Under the pieces are notes generated by a model that searched no databases, was not told the DNA's origin, and worked only from the letters and a program-made list of their open reading frames with translations. Shown here one piece after another: positions 8,267 to 17,142 of a stretch of DNA of 64,000 nucleotides. Both the position numbers and the translations under genes were made by a program. The DNA is from JAZKFT01 sp965246935 (GTDB taxonomy: Bacteria; Bacteroidota; Bacteroidia; Chitinophagales; Chitinophagaceae): the NCBI GenBank assembly GCA_965246935.1, contig CBDFGC010000007.1:94800-158799 (forward strand). The letters run 5' to 3'. Every line of letters begins with the position of its first letter. Within the stretch, counting starts at the first letter, position 1.

Positions 8267-9430
8267 ATGATCATTATTCTTTTCGATACGCCGCAAACGC
8301 ATCAGTCGTTTTACCCGCTTAGCCTTACCCGCCCTGTGGCGATGCTCCGGCATGGGATAATAACGATAGTAGAACGCTGGCAGCACACCACTGGTTTGCC
8401 CGTTTTTACCTTAACAGCAGATTACCTGCGTACCCAAACACTCCCTGAAAGTAACTCCTACTTATATATTGATGCATCGTTTTTGCCTAATCCTGCAGCT
8501 ATACATGCAATACAAACACTGCCTGAAAACAGCACTCTTTTTTTCAAGGAACGCCTGGTAGCATGGCATAGCGGACAAGAATTGAGTTATCCACTTACTA
8601 ACCGGTTACCCGAAAATATCCAATGCCGGGAGCTACTCGAAGCAGATTTTTTACAGTATCCCTGGCAGTTATTTCAAACAAATGCACAAGCTATTAAAAC
8701 GGATTATGCGTTGCTGACAAATAATCGTATTTCGCAGCCGATTGACCCGACAACGATCGTAACAGGAGGCACCGACATTTTTATAGAAGCGGGTGCTATT
8801 GTAAAAGGTTGCCTGCTGAATGCTTCAGAAGGGCCGGTTTATATTGGGAAAAATGCACTCGTAATGGAAGGCGCCTGTATCCGGGGGCCAGTGGCCATTT
8901 GTCAAAATGCGGTGGTAAAAATGGGGGCAAAGCTATATGGCGGCACAACGGTCGGGCCTTATTGCACCGCGGGTGGCGAAATAAAAAATGCTATTTTAAC
9001 GGGGTATAGTAACAAAGCTCATGATGGCTATTTGGGCGATGCGGTAATAGGCGAGTGGTGCAACCTGGGCGCCGGCACTACGAACAGTAATGTAAAAAAT
9101 ACAGCCGGCGAAGTAAAGATGTGGAGCGGTGCCGCATTGAATTTTGTGCCGGTAGGAAAAAAAGCCGGATTGATAATGGGCGATTACAGCCGTAGTGCTA
9201 TCAACACGGCATTTAATACGGGTACCGTAGCTGGCATATGCAGCCATATCTTTGGAAATGGTATGCCGCCAAAACATATTCTATCTTTTAGCTGGGGAAC
9301 TGAACAGTATGTTTTGGAAAAAGCTTTGGCTGATATTGCCCGCTGGAAAAATATGAAAGGAGCAGAATTATCAGAACAGGGGAAACAGATGCTTTATTAT
9401 TTATACCCAATAAAAGAAAGTAACATGTAG
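8267..9430 (+). CDS. GlmU-like bifunctional sugar-1-phosphate nucleotidylyl/acetyltransferase (Bacteroidota type)
   Basis: Member of the Bacteroidota-specific GlmU-like family, thought to make UDP-GlcNAc in place of canonical GlmU. The N-terminal third begins MIIILFDTPQTHQSFYPLSLTRPVAMLRHG, with the LTRP.A.LR motif in place of the classical nucleotidyltransferase loop. From about residue 170 a left-handed beta helix of hexapeptide repeats runs through IGKNALVMEGACIRGPVAICQNAVVKMGAKL; NLGAGTTNSNVKN and KKAGLIMGDYS correspond to the acetyltransferase active-site region. 387 aa, normal for the family. The exact activity is inferred from family membership. Confidence 0.85.
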   Translation: MIIILFDTPQTHQSFYPLSLTRPVAMLRHGIITIVERWQHTTGLPVFTLTADYLRTQTLPESNSYLYIDASFLPNPAAIHAIQTLPENSTLFFKERLVAWHSGQELSYPLTNRLPENIQCRELLEADFLQYPWQLFQTNAQAIKTDYALLTNNRISQPIDPTTIVTGGTDIFIEAGAIVKGCLLNASEGPVYIGKNALVMEGACIRGPVAICQNAVVKMGAKLYGGTTVGPYCTAGGEIKNAILTGYSNKAHDGYLGDAVIGEWCNLGAGTTNSNVKNTAGEVKMWSGAALNFVPVGKKAGLIMGDYSRSAINTAFNTGTVAGICSHIFGNGMPPKHILSFSWGTEQYVLEKALADIARWKNMKGAELSEQGKQMLYYLYPIKESNM

Positions 9431-9470
9431 CTTACGTTCATCAAATTCACCGGTTTGTTATTAAAAAAAT

Positions 9471-10982
9471 ATGGACTACATTACTTTGCCTGAAAACCGG
9501 ATGTATTGGGCAGGTGCCATTATTATGTTGATTGGTGTAATCCTTTTTTCTCCAACCGGCCTGTATTTTTTGAATGACGATCTGATACACATTCCGCTGA
9601 GTAGTAAAGGCGTGCTGATGCAGCGGCATTCGTGGCGGCCAATAGGCGATCTGTCTATCGCACTGGACTGGTACTTATGGGGTAAAAATGCCTGGGGTTA
9701 TCACCTAAGCTCGCTGCTACTGCATGGTACCTGCTCGGTATTAGTTGGGGCATTTGTAAACACATTATTCCATCAATACATGCCGGATACCCCAAACCGG
9801 CTGATGGTAAGCTGGCTGAGCACAGTACTATTTTTTGTATATGCCTTTCATAGCGAAGCGATTTTTTGGATCATTGGAAGGTCGGCATCACTGGCAATGC
9901 TGTTTGGCCTGCCTGCATTTATTTGTTATCTGAAAAGACATGCTGCCAAGCGGTTTGTAGCACTGTCGCTTCTTTTTTTTCAGCTTGCTTTATTTGCCTA
10001 CGAAAGTGTATGGGTTTTCCCAGTGTTGGCCGTATTTTTTTCAGCAGCTACGATTTATAAAAAAGAGAGTACCTGGAAAAAAGAACGGTTTTACCTATTG
10101 ATCATCTGGGTTTCTTTTATCATCCATTTATTTATCCGTTTTCTATACTTAGGCGAAGTGGCAGGTAGCTACGAGGGGAGTCATTTTAAAGCATTTAATT
10201 TGCCTGTACTGGCCCTGAATAATGCAAAACTTCTGTTACGTACTTTTTTACCACCGGTGCAGCAAAATTGGCAACTGCTGGCAGGTGCAGTTATATTGTT
10301 ATTTATTGTACTGTTTACGCTGTATCGGATTCGAAAAATAAATACTACTGTGCTTATCCCGGTAATAGCCGGGGTATGCCTGTTCGTTTCTTATCTGCCT
10401 TATCTATCGTTGGGTATCGATACACACGGGGTAGAATCTGAAAGATATTTGTACATGCCATCCGTATTTGCAGTTCTGTTGCTTTCCTGGAGCATGATAT
10501 TTATTTTTTATAAATACATATTTCCACTTTTTCTATTGCTTGCTATTTATCAATTATTTTTTTTACACTTCAGCCGTACGTATTTTTCTGAAGCCAGCCA
10601 TATTTCTGCAACCACATTTAACCAGGTAAATTTATTAAGCAACAAAAAACGATTGTTCATTGACAGTCTGCCGGACGAAGTGAGAGGGGCACTTATTTTC
10701 AGGCTTGGCTTTACAGAAGGGTTGGAATGGTTGAAGAAAAGTGAAACAGTTGACAGCATTATTATTCTTAGCCGTAAACGAAACGATATAGGTGATGAGC
10801 CTTTTTCTGAAAAAGAGGTCGGAATCGTAATTAATCCTGCCAGTAAAGTGCCTGGACTTTTGCAACGTTATAAATTCAATATTAGTTTACGACCTGACAA
10901 ACCGGATAGTTTGTTTCTGTTTAACCCGGATACAGATGCTTATTTCAGGTACGATGAGGGCCGGTGGCTTATTTGGAAATAG
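9471..10982 (+). CDS. Polytopic membrane protein, GT-C glycosyltransferase-like
   Basis: 503 aa integral membrane protein with roughly ten hydrophobic segments spread over residues 15-380 and a soluble C-terminal tail. Just after the first membrane segment is LNDDLIHIP, an acidic pair where GT-C glycosyltransferases bind their lipid-linked donor. It is followed by RPIGDLSIALDWYLWGKNAWGYHLSSLLLH, which resembles the early part of TMTC/PMT-like transferases. The 40 base gap to the GlmU-like gene suggests co-transcription. The glycosyltransferase call is inference from layout and two motifs; substrate unknown. Confidence 0.6.
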   Translation: MDYITLPENRMYWAGAIIMLIGVILFSPTGLYFLNDDLIHIPLSSKGVLMQRHSWRPIGDLSIALDWYLWGKNAWGYHLSSLLLHGTCSVLVGAFVNTLFHQYMPDTPNRLMVSWLSTVLFFVYAFHSEAIFWIIGRSASLAMLFGLPAFICYLKRHAAKRFVALSLLFFQLALFAYESVWVFPVLAVFFSAATIYKKESTWKKERFYLLIIWVSFIIHLFIRFLYLGEVAGSYEGSHFKAFNLPVLALNNAKLLLRTFLPPVQQNWQLLAGAVILLFIVLFTLYRIRKINTTVLIPVIAGVCLFVSYLPYLSLGIDTHGVESERYLYMPSVFAVLLLSWSMIFIFYKYIFPLFLLLAIYQLFFLHFSRTYFSEASHISATTFNQVNLLSNKKRLFIDSLPDEVRGALIFRLGFTEGLEWLKKSETVDSIIILSRKRNDIGDEPFSEKEVGIVINPASKVPGLLQRYKFNISLRPDKPDSLFLFNPDTDAYFRYDEGRWLIWK

Positions 10983-11058
10983 CCAATAATTTTTGGCCAT
11001 TTTGATAATATAGCCGGGAAGCAACATTCATTATAAAATCAGCCTTACTGCCATTTCA

Positions 11059-11080
11059 GAACACGCCGTAAGGCGTGTTC
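11059..11080. repeat. Small palindromic repeat
   Basis: Perfect 9 bp hairpin GAACACGCC-GTAA-GGCGTGTTC between the convergent membrane-protein and rsmG genes. It may end transcription from one side, but there is no clear T tract; it looks like a dispersed repeat. Confidence 0.5.
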
Positions 11081-11178
11081 CTACAGTAAAATTACTCATT
11101 ATCAAGGTTTCGAACGCTTGTGGGCAAGAGCCTTTATATAGCTGCTTTAATTTTAAAATGAGTTGTTTGATTTTAAAT

Positions 11179-11820
11179 CTACCCAATCTGTAACACAAAT
11201 TTTTCAGTAAAAAAGTCATCGGGGAATAAGGTTTGAATATCCCAGATTTTAGGCCGGGCACCACTCTCAGAAATTTCCTGTGCCAGATCGCCGCCTTTAA
11301 GGCATATAAGGCCCCTGGCAACCGGCCGGCCTTCTGCATTCATCCTTTTTACTGTTGAATTTTTATTCAGTACAGCGTTGCTCCAACGAACCAAATCAGT
11401 AAGAGGCGCAACGGCCCGGCTCACCGCTGTATCAAACTTACGGCCTTTTATGTCTTCGGCACGAATGTGTTGAACCGTTACATTTTGCAGGCCAACTGCT
11501 TCCGCCGCTGCTTCTACCACTTTTAATTTTTTACCGATACTATCTACCAAATGAAAATGCACCTGCGGAAAAAAAATAGCTAGTGGTACGCCCGGGAAAC
11601 CACCACCGCAGCCAATGTCAATTACCTCACTGCCATCCGCAAAATCGAAAACGGCTGCAAGGGCCAGGCTGTGCAGCACATGCTTCAGGTACAGGCTGTC
11701 AATATCTTTCCGGCTGATGACGTTTATTTTTTCATTCCATTCCCGGTACACCGGTTCCAGCAGCGCAAACTGCCGGGTTTGTATATCGGTAAATTCGGAA
11801 AAATAGTCATTGAGTATCAT
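11179..11820 (-). CDS. rsmG: 16S rRNA (guanine-527-N7)-methyltransferase RsmG
   Basis: Methylates N7 of G527 in 16S rRNA using S-adenosylmethionine. The SAM-binding motif VIDIGCGGGFPGVPLAI (about residues 65-81) is intact, followed by LVDSIGKKLKVVEAAA and RAEDIKGRKFDTAVSRAVAPL, all diagnostic of RsmG (GidB). 213 aa, normal length. The family is often next to mnmG in other phyla; here it is not. Immediately upstream lies an inverted-end repeat filling the gap to the glycosyltransferase gene. Confidence 0.95.
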   Translation of the reverse strand: MILNDYFSEFTDIQTRQFALLEPVYREWNEKINVISRKDIDSLYLKHVLHSLALAAVFDFADGSEVIDIGCGGGFPGVPLAIFFPQVHFHLVDSIGKKLKVVEAAAEAVGLQNVTVQHIRAEDIKGRKFDTAVSRAVAPLTDLVRWSNAVLNKNSTVKRMNAEGRPVARGLICLKGGDLAQEISESGARPKIWDIQTLFPDDFFTEKFVLQIG

Positions 11821-11821
11821 G

Positions 11822-11982
11822 AATTAGCAAATGTGACAATTAGCAAATGTGCAAATGGAAAACCGTAAATATCCAACTTCTAAATCAAATTTGCCCTTGA
11901 TTTCAGCCAGAAAAGTAGTCATGAATTTTCTGCAATTTTGAATCATTTGCAGATTTGCTAATTGTCATATTTGCACATTTGT
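11822..11982. repeat. Inverted-end repeat, family B, copy 1
   Basis: 161 bp element whose left end GCAAATGTGACAATTAGC is mirrored at the right end by GCAGATTTGCTAATTGTC and CATTTGCACATTTG-like words. It fills the 163 bases between the GT2 gene stop (11984) and the rsmG start (11820) almost exactly. A second copy lies at 38752-38910. The ends are similar between copies and the middles are not. Confidence 0.7.
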
Positions 11983-11983
11983 T

Positions 11984-13117
11984 TTACTTCCACGTGCTTC
12001 TTGGTTTGCCAACCAAGGTAAATGAAAAAATAAAATAATAGAAAAACTGCCAGATGTCCAGCAGCCAGAACCACGGAAAAAGGTCTGTTTCATCCAACTG
12101 CTTCATGGTTTTGTAAAAAACCAGCGCCTGCACCAGCAGCCGTATTCCATATACACCGAGCGCCAGGCGCCAATCATAAAAAATGGCAGCAGCTATCAGT
12201 GACGGGTAAAACAAAAAATGTGAAATAGCGTACAACGCCAGGAAAAATTTGTGAACTGGTTTATAGTAACGGGCTGTCGTATAATGACGACTTTTTTGCC
12301 GCCACCATTCCCACAGGCTTTTCGGTGGTTCGCTGAGCGTAAAGGACTCTTTATCCAGCGCAATCCGGGTGTTTTTCTTAGTGGCCACTTTATTAATGAA
12401 GAGGTCATCATCGCCACCGGGAATATGATTTAACGACGAGAAACCTTTGTTTCGGTAAAACAAATCTTTACGATAACTAAGGTTTCGGCCTACGCCCATA
12501 TAGGGCAGCCCGGCCAGTGCGTAGCTAAAGTATTGCAGAGCCGCATGGTAAGTTTCGAACCGTACCAGTTTATTAAGCAGCGTACCTTTTTTTAAGAATG
12601 CACCGTAACCCAGCACTATTTCCACGCCTTCGTCATACGTATCCATCATCGTACTTATCCAATGGGGGGTGGCCGGCATACAGTCGGCATCTGTAAGCAG
12701 AATTACTTCGTACCGGGCCGATTTGATGCCAATGCTTAACGGGTATTTCTTACCGGGGATATGCAATGCTTCCTGCTCCAGCGTTACTGGTTTTAACTGC
12801 CGGAAAGTGCGTTGCAGTTCTTCCAGAAAGTATTTTGTGTCGTCGTTGCTATTGTCGTTCACTACAATTACTTCCTGGCTAAAATGAAAATCCTGTGTCA
12901 GTACTTCCGGCAGAAATTTCTCCAGGTTATTGGCTTCGTCCCGTGCACATACAATTACCGAAACGGGATGGGTAATGGATTTAGCCTTTGGCTTTTTCCG
13001 GTAAAAAGCGGTTCGAATAAAAAAGAAAAGGTAATAGAAAAGCTGTATAAAGGTCACCAGGCAAAAAAATCCGAAGACAAATAAAGGCCAGTAAGCAAGA
13101 AGTTTCTTCCAATCCAT
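11984..13117 (-). CDS. Membrane-associated family 2 glycosyltransferase
   Basis: Family 2 (GT-A) glycosyltransferase, probably processive or membrane-anchored. One N-terminal membrane segment (about residues 10-34) is followed by the GT2 domain: PVSVIVCARDEANNLEKFL, VIVVNDNSNDDT, the DXD-like motif LLTDADCMPATP, GGDDDLFINKVA, and QKSRHYTTARYY in the position of the Q-x-x-R-W acceptor motif. Two or three membrane segments close the protein. 377 aa. Likely makes a cell-surface polysaccharide or glycolipid; the sugar is unknown. Confidence 0.85.
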   Translation of the reverse strand: MDWKKLLAYWPLFVFGFFCLVTFIQLFYYLFFFIRTAFYRKKPKAKSITHPVSVIVCARDEANNLEKFLPEVLTQDFHFSQEVIVVNDNSNDDTKYFLEELQRTFRQLKPVTLEQEALHIPGKKYPLSIGIKSARYEVILLTDADCMPATPHWISTMMDTYDEGVEIVLGYGAFLKKGTLLNKLVRFETYHAALQYFSYALAGLPYMGVGRNLSYRKDLFYRNKGFSSLNHIPGGDDDLFINKVATKKNTRIALDKESFTLSEPPKSLWEWWRQKSRHYTTARYYKPVHKFFLALYAISHFLFYPSLIAAAIFYDWRLALGVYGIRLLVQALVFYKTMKQLDETDLFPWFWLLDIWQFFYYFIFSFTLVGKPRSTWK

Positions 13118-13316
13118 ACGAACAAAAATAAGGGACTGCGTTTTTTGGTAACTAAAGTTTTTGGGAAATGTGTTTTATCAGCGTGCTTTTTCAAATTGGT
13201 ATGATTATCCTGCGCAAGCTATCTGTTCTGTATTTTCCTGAATGTATCCCTCCTTACAACTGCAAACTCATGTTACAGAAACCGGGCCTTCTTTTGTTTG
13301 TGACCGGCGGATGTAG

Positions 13317-14363
13317 TTATAACTCCTTTACATACAGTTCATCCCGCTGCATTTCCCGGTATGTTTTTCTATTCCGGATGAAGTAGTTCCAAACAATAGA
13401 CCCTTTGAACAAACCACTGCAAAGGCTGAACCCACGTTTAGCGGGCCATTGTTTTTTTTTGTAAAAAAGCAGCCATCGTACATATGCCACCATGCCACGA
13501 AGCACTGCTCTGCTCATTTTGCCGTGCCCGGTTACCGCAAATTGTAAAGCTGCTACCAGATCCAGCAAAAACCGGAGGGGTATGAGCCAAAGAAGGCGAC
13601 CCACCGGCATATTCCGGGTAAGCATTACCTGGTTATTCCGAAAGTTATAAAAGGTCTTGCGGGGATTCAGCTTTTCAAGGCTTCCGCCGCCTACATGGTA
13701 CACTACTGAATCGCCGCAGGCATACACTTTATATCCCAGGTTTTGTGCCCGCCAGCATAAGTCGATCTCTTCATTGTGCATATAAAAAAACTCATACAGG
13801 CCACCTAATTTGCGGTACACGGCTGCCCGGGCAAACAGGCAACAACCGGTAGCCCAAAATACAGGGGTTGTATCGTTATATTGCCCGTTATCATATTCCA
13901 GCCTGTCCAGCACACGGCCCCGGCAGAATGGGTATCCTAACGCATCCAGCATACCACCGGCAGCTCCGGCATACTCCAGTTTTTTGGGCTGATGCAGCCA
14001 GCGTATTTTGGGTTGGGCAAAGGCAATAGCTGCATCGTTCTCCATGAGTGCTATCACCGGTTCAATAAAATCTGGTGGTACTTCTACATCACTGTTAAGC
14101 AATAAAAAATAATCAGCCTCAATATATTGCAGCCCTGCATTGTAGCCGGCAGCAAAACCCAGATTGCCGTGGTTTTGAATAATTTTTACGGTGGGGTAGT
14201 GAGCCGCCAGGAAAATAACCGAATCGTCAGTTGACTGATTATCGATTACCCAAACCGATGAATTTTCGTACGATATGGCCATTACCGATGGCAGGTAGGT
14301 TTCCAGGTATTTACGGCCATTATAGTTTAGAATGGCGATGGCTACATGCGGCTGGTTGCTCAA
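13317..14363 (-). CDS. Family 2 glycosyltransferase, rhamnosyltransferase-like
   Basis: Cytoplasmic-facing GT2 enzyme: VAIAILNYNGRKYLETYLPS at the start, VIDNQSTDDS, the metal-binding LLLNSDVEVPPDFIEP (DXD-like SDV), and ATGCCLFARAAVYRKLGGLYE ... HNEEIDLCWRAQNLGYKV with the catalytic-base region. C-terminal residues 255-320 contain amphipathic or membrane-skimming helices. 348 aa; family pattern of rhamnosyl-/N-acetylglucosaminyl-transferases. Same strand as the GT2 gene at 11984-13117 but separated by 199 non-coding bases. Confidence 0.85.
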   Translation of the reverse strand: MSNQPHVAIAILNYNGRKYLETYLPSVMAISYENSSVWVIDNQSTDDSVIFLAAHYPTVKIIQNHGNLGFAAGYNAGLQYIEADYFLLLNSDVEVPPDFIEPVIALMENDAAIAFAQPKIRWLHQPKKLEYAGAAGGMLDALGYPFCRGRVLDRLEYDNGQYNDTTPVFWATGCCLFARAAVYRKLGGLYEFFYMHNEEIDLCWRAQNLGYKVYACGDSVVYHVGGGSLEKLNPRKTFYNFRNNQVMLTRNMPVGRLLWLIPLRFLLDLVAALQFAVTGHGKMSRAVLRGMVAYVRWLLFYKKKQWPAKRGFSLCSGLFKGSIVWNYFIRNRKTYREMQRDELYVKEL

Positions 14364-14402
14364 AAAAACATATTTAGATAAAGGGTTGAAAACGATGCAA
14401 TT

Positions 14403-14996
14403 TTAATTGGCACGCAGGCTGGCAATCCGGGCTATGTATTTACCCACCATGTCAAATTCAATATTCACCAGGTGGCCGGCTTGCACCTGCTTTATATTGG
14501 TATGTTCGTACGTATAGGGTATAATGGCTACAGAAAAGTTGTTACTTCCAACATCAAAGCAGGTCAGGCTGATGCCGTTTACGCAAACAGAACCTTTTTC
14601 GATAATCAGTGTAGCAAACTGATCCGGAAACCCGAACTGATACAACCAACTGCCGCCTTGATCTTCAACCTTTAAGCAACGTGCAGTTATATCAACATGC
14701 CCCTGCACCAGGTGACCATCCAGCCGCCCATTCAGGGGAAGGCAGCGTTCTAAGTTGACGAATGTTCCGGCCTGCCACCGGCCAAGGTTTGTTTTGCTCA
14801 ATGTCTCTTCAATGGCTGTTACCTGGTGCTGATTGTCATTAATTGCTTCCACAGTCAGGCATACTCCGCTATGGCTAATGCTTTGATCAACCTTCAACTG
14901 AGCAGATATATTGCTTTCAATCCAAAATGTTTTATTGGTTTCTTGAACCTCAACGGATACAACTTTTCCTAATGCTTCAATAATTCCGGTAAACAT
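14403..14996 (-). CDS. ribE: Riboflavin synthase, alpha subunit
   Basis: Converts two 6,7-dimethyl-8-ribityllumazine molecules to riboflavin. The N-terminal barrel opens MFTGIIEALGKV and has SHSGVCLTVEAI and GHLVQGHVD; the second, duplicated barrel has VNGISLTCFDVG and VNIEFDMVGKYIARI. Both halves are complete, 197 aa, normal length. Start at ATG 14996. No FMN riboswitch was seen upstream; the region between it and rpsU carries the rpsU promoter on the other strand. Confidence 0.96.
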   Translation of the reverse strand: MFTGIIEALGKVVSVEVQETNKTFWIESNISAQLKVDQSISHSGVCLTVEAINDNQHQVTAIEETLSKTNLGRWQAGTFVNLERCLPLNGRLDGHLVQGHVDITARCLKVEDQGGSWLYQFGFPDQFATLIIEKGSVCVNGISLTCFDVGSNNFSVAIIPYTYEHTNIKQVQAGHLVNIEFDMVGKYIARIASLRAN

Positions 14997-15019
14997 GCCA
15001 CAAATGTCGGGAATGAAAT

Positions 15020-15049
15020 TTGCTGAAATGAAAAATCCGTTTATTTTTG
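15020..15049 (+). promoter_or_regulatory. Bacteroidota-type promoter of rpsU
   Basis: TTG at 15020-15022 and TATTTTTG at 15042-15049 with 19 bases between, fitting the -33 TTG / -7 TAnnTTTG consensus of the Bacteroidota primary sigma factor. The transcript would start about 30 bases before the rpsU ATG. Confidence 0.65.
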
Positions 15050-15087
15050 CGCCTCATTAAAAATACCTGAGGGGGTATATACAAGTT

Positions 15088-15282
15088 ATGCTGATAATAG
15101 ATTCCAAAGATTGCGAAAACATTGACAAAGCGCTGAAGAAGTACAAGAAGAAATTCGAAAAGAGCAAAGCGCTGACTCAGCTACGTGAACGCCAGTCGTT
15201 TGTGAAGCCATCTGTAAAGCGCCGGTTCGAAGTGTTGAAAGCCGTGTACAAGCAACAGATCGCTAACGGTAAGTTCGATTAA
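15088..15282 (+). CDS. rpsU: Ribosomal protein bS21
   Basis: Small-subunit protein bS21, which helps the anti-Shine-Dalgarno end of 16S rRNA pair with mRNA. Signatures are NIDKALKKYKKKFEKSK, LRERQSFVKPSVKRR and a basic C-terminal helix. 64 aa, normal. Own promoter and own terminator, so monocistronic. Confidence 0.97.
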   Translation: MLIIDSKDCENIDKALKKYKKKFEKSKALTQLRERQSFVKPSVKRRFEVLKAVYKQQIANGKFD

Positions 15283-15330
15283 CGCTGCAGAGGCGTATTG
15301 CATGCGTCTTTTTCACCAATCATATATTTC

Positions 15331-15368
15331 ATAGCTGCTACGCATATTACGTAGCAGCTATTTTTATT
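15331..15368 (+). terminator. Rho-independent terminator of rpsU
   Basis: Stem ATAGCTGCTACG/CGTAGCAGCTAT (15331-15342 with 15350-15361) followed by TTTTATTT, 48 bases after the rpsU stop codon. Confidence 0.85.
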
Positions 15369-15507
15369 TGAACCACATAGGCACATAGGGCACATAGAAA
15401 TACAGGAAACCAATACAGGTTTACATTTTTGGTTAACTCGTATTACAGGTTTGATAACTAGCATTTTAATGTATTCTTATGTGCTCTATGTGCCTATGTG
15501 GTTTACA
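15369..15507. repeat. Inverted-end repeat, family C, copy 1
   Basis: About 138 bp element starting GAACCACATAGGCACATAGG and ending with the complementary CTATGTGCCTATGTGGTTT; the centre is A/T-rich and unrelated to that of copy 2 (24104-24269). It lies between the rpsU terminator and the xer gene. The outer ends of the copies are nearly identical over about 25 bases. Confidence 0.75.
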
Positions 15508-15539
15508 TGTATTTTAAAAATTCGTGGTAAATTGCCTGC

Positions 15540-16424
15540 ATGGACATACAGCCCTTTATTAATTACATCCAATTTGAGAAACGCTATAGCCAGCATACAG
15601 TACGGGCCTATACCGATGATTTACAACAGTTCTTTTTGTTTTTGGACGAGGACTATGGACCAACGGCGTTGCCTGATGTAAATGTTACCTACATCCGTAC
15701 CTGGCTGGCATCGCTAAAGGAACAGGGCCTTACCTCTAAAAGCCTCAACCGGAAAATTTCTACCTTAAAATCCTTTTTCAAATTTTACCTGCGGCAGGGC
15801 ATTGTTACAACCGACCCTACGGCTACGCTGATTATGCCCAAAATACATAAGCGGTTGCCGGCTTTTGTAACAGAAAAAGATATGGACAGGCTCTTTAGCC
15901 AGATTGTTTTCCCGGATGACTGGAATGGTAAAACAGAACGTCTGCTGCTTCAGATACTGTACCAGGCTGGTCTTCGCCTCAGCGAACTCATCCATTTAAA
16001 ACCAGGGCAGGTTGATACGTACACCAATACCCTGAAAATTTTAGGTAAAGGCAACAAGGAAAGGGTATTACCATGCAATAAGGAATTAATAGAAGAGATA
16101 ACCGTGTATTTGCAAGAAAAGAAATTACAATTACCGGAAGCGGATGCTACCGTTGTGTTGGTTGATGCAAAAGGCAAAGCATTGTATGGCCGATGGGTAT
16201 ATGCTGCCGTTACAAAATATTTAGCGCAGGTAACTACGCTTGAAAAAAGAAGCCCGCATGTGCTGCGCCATACCTTTGCCACTCATTTGGTGAATAATGG
16301 CGCAGAACTGAATGCAGTGAAAGAATTATTGGGCCACAGTAGTCTGGCCGCTACGCAGGTTTATACCCATAATACCATTGACCGGCTAAAAGAAGTATAT
16401 CGGAAAGCACATCCGAAGGGATAA
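15540..16424 (+). CDS. Tyrosine recombinase of the XerC/XerD family
   Basis: Site-specific tyrosine recombinase that probably resolves chromosome dimers with a partner Xer protein. The N-terminal SAM-like DNA-binding domain begins MDIQPFINYIQFEKRYSQHTV. The catalytic domain has Arg in AGLRLSELIHL, Lys in LGKGNKERVLP, the HxxR box HVLRHTFATHL, His in LLGHSSLAATQ and the nucleophile Tyr in VYTHN. 294 aa, all catalytic residues present. The rpsU-xer pair is a common Bacteroidota arrangement; the Hpf gene often found next is not here. Confidence 0.93.
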   Translation: MDIQPFINYIQFEKRYSQHTVRAYTDDLQQFFLFLDEDYGPTALPDVNVTYIRTWLASLKEQGLTSKSLNRKISTLKSFFKFYLRQGIVTTDPTATLIMPKIHKRLPAFVTEKDMDRLFSQIVFPDDWNGKTERLLLQILYQAGLRLSELIHLKPGQVDTYTNTLKILGKGNKERVLPCNKELIEEITVYLQEKKLQLPEADATVVLVDAKGKALYGRWVYAAVTKYLAQVTTLEKRSPHVLRHTFATHLVNNGAELNAVKELLGHSSLAATQVYTHNTIDRLKEVYRKAHPKG

Positions 16425-16465
16425 TTTATATCCCTGATTACAAGGCTAAATTAAAAAACTGGGAT

Positions 16466-16618
16466 TTATTTTTGAAATTTAGGAGGTGGGACATTCCTAA
16501 TAAGTGCTGTTACTTTCTTCAACTTCTCCGGAAACAAAATAGTGGATGAATATTTAGCAAGTTCTTTATTTACTGTATAACCTTTTGATACGTTGCCATT
16601 CATTTCTTTTGTTTTCAT
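16466..16618 (-). CDS. Small hypothetical protein downstream of the DUF6934 gene
   Basis: 50-residue open frame starting MKTKEMNGNVSKGYTVNKEL and ending PPPKFQK, with AAAGGTAGGATT in front of its ATG as a possible ribosome binding site. It follows the DUF6934 gene by 49 bases on the same strand. The N-terminus is basic and polar and the middle is amphipathic (FPEKLKKVTALI). No family is recognised; coding status rests on the start context, the codon pattern and its position. It may form a two-gene cassette with DUF6934. Confidence 0.5.
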   Translation of the reverse strand: MKTKEMNGNVSKGYTVNKELAKYSSTILFPEKLKKVTALIRNVPPPKFQK

Positions 16619-16667
16619 AATCCTACCTTTTAAGTTTAATCAGGAAGACTTCATAATGCGTATTGAT

Positions 16668-17069
16668 TTAAAATTTATGCCAATTATCTTCTTTAAAACA
16701 AAATATCTCAAAACTTTCTTCAATCGCTAACAGATATTTAGAAATGCCTATCCGATAAAGCCTTGTTCTTGCGGGAGTACTTCCTGTTGCAACGATAGAC
16801 ACTGATGGAAACTGGTGCGTAAATGTGATAACCGTTTGAGCAACTGTTGATAAGACTTTTTGTATATCGCCGTTGTTTGAAACAACAAGGTCATCTATAT
16901 CGTTTGTATTGCCAATTCTATCACCAAAAGCAAGATTGTAGTAATCTGTAGATTCAATTCTTTGATATTGAACTATTTTACGGATAACCCCTTGTGGTCC
17001 TACACTGTCAAATGCAAAAGTGATGTTCTCATCATATTCAAGGGTGTAGGTGTTATCAAGCATATGCAT
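16668..17069 (-). CDS. DUF6934 family protein
   Basis: 133 aa from the ATG at 17069 (a second ATG lies two codons on). Recognised as DUF6934 from the conserved series FAFDSVGPQGVI, YNLAFGD, IDDLVVSNNGD, QKVLSTVA and GSTPARTRLYR. Biochemical function unknown. The frame is open up to 17219, but that part overlaps the rpsG coding region and its terminator, so it is not translated. The gene begins after the rpsG terminator and is followed by a 50-residue frame; small, patchily distributed families in this arrangement are often mobile stress or toxin-antitoxin-type cassettes, which is inference only. Confidence 0.75.
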   Translation of the reverse strand: MHMLDNTYTLEYDENITFAFDSVGPQGVIRKIVQYQRIESTDYYNLAFGDRIGNTNDIDDLVVSNNGDIQKVLSTVAQTVITFTHQFPSVSIVATGSTPARTRLYRIGISKYLLAIEESFEIFCFKEDNWHKF

Positions 17070-17090
17070 CCGGATAAAGTAGCATGCTAC

Positions 17091-17124
17091 AAAAAAATCC
17101 CACCCGTTGCCGGATGGGATTTTG
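17091..17124 (-). terminator. Rho-independent terminator of the rpsL-rpsG unit
   Basis: On the minus strand AAAATCCCATCCG-GCAA-CGGGTGGGATTTT followed by TTT: a long stem with one bulge, starting 19 bases after the rpsG stop codon. It separates rpsL-rpsG from the DUF6934 gene. Confidence 0.85.
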
Positions 17125-17142
17125 TAAAATCTATTGAAACCA

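Noticed and set aside
13118..13316. Plus-strand open frame 13168-13386 between the two glycosyltransferases
   Set aside because: Cys/Tyr/Phe-rich composition unlike a protein, overlaps the end of the GT2 gene, no homology recognised.
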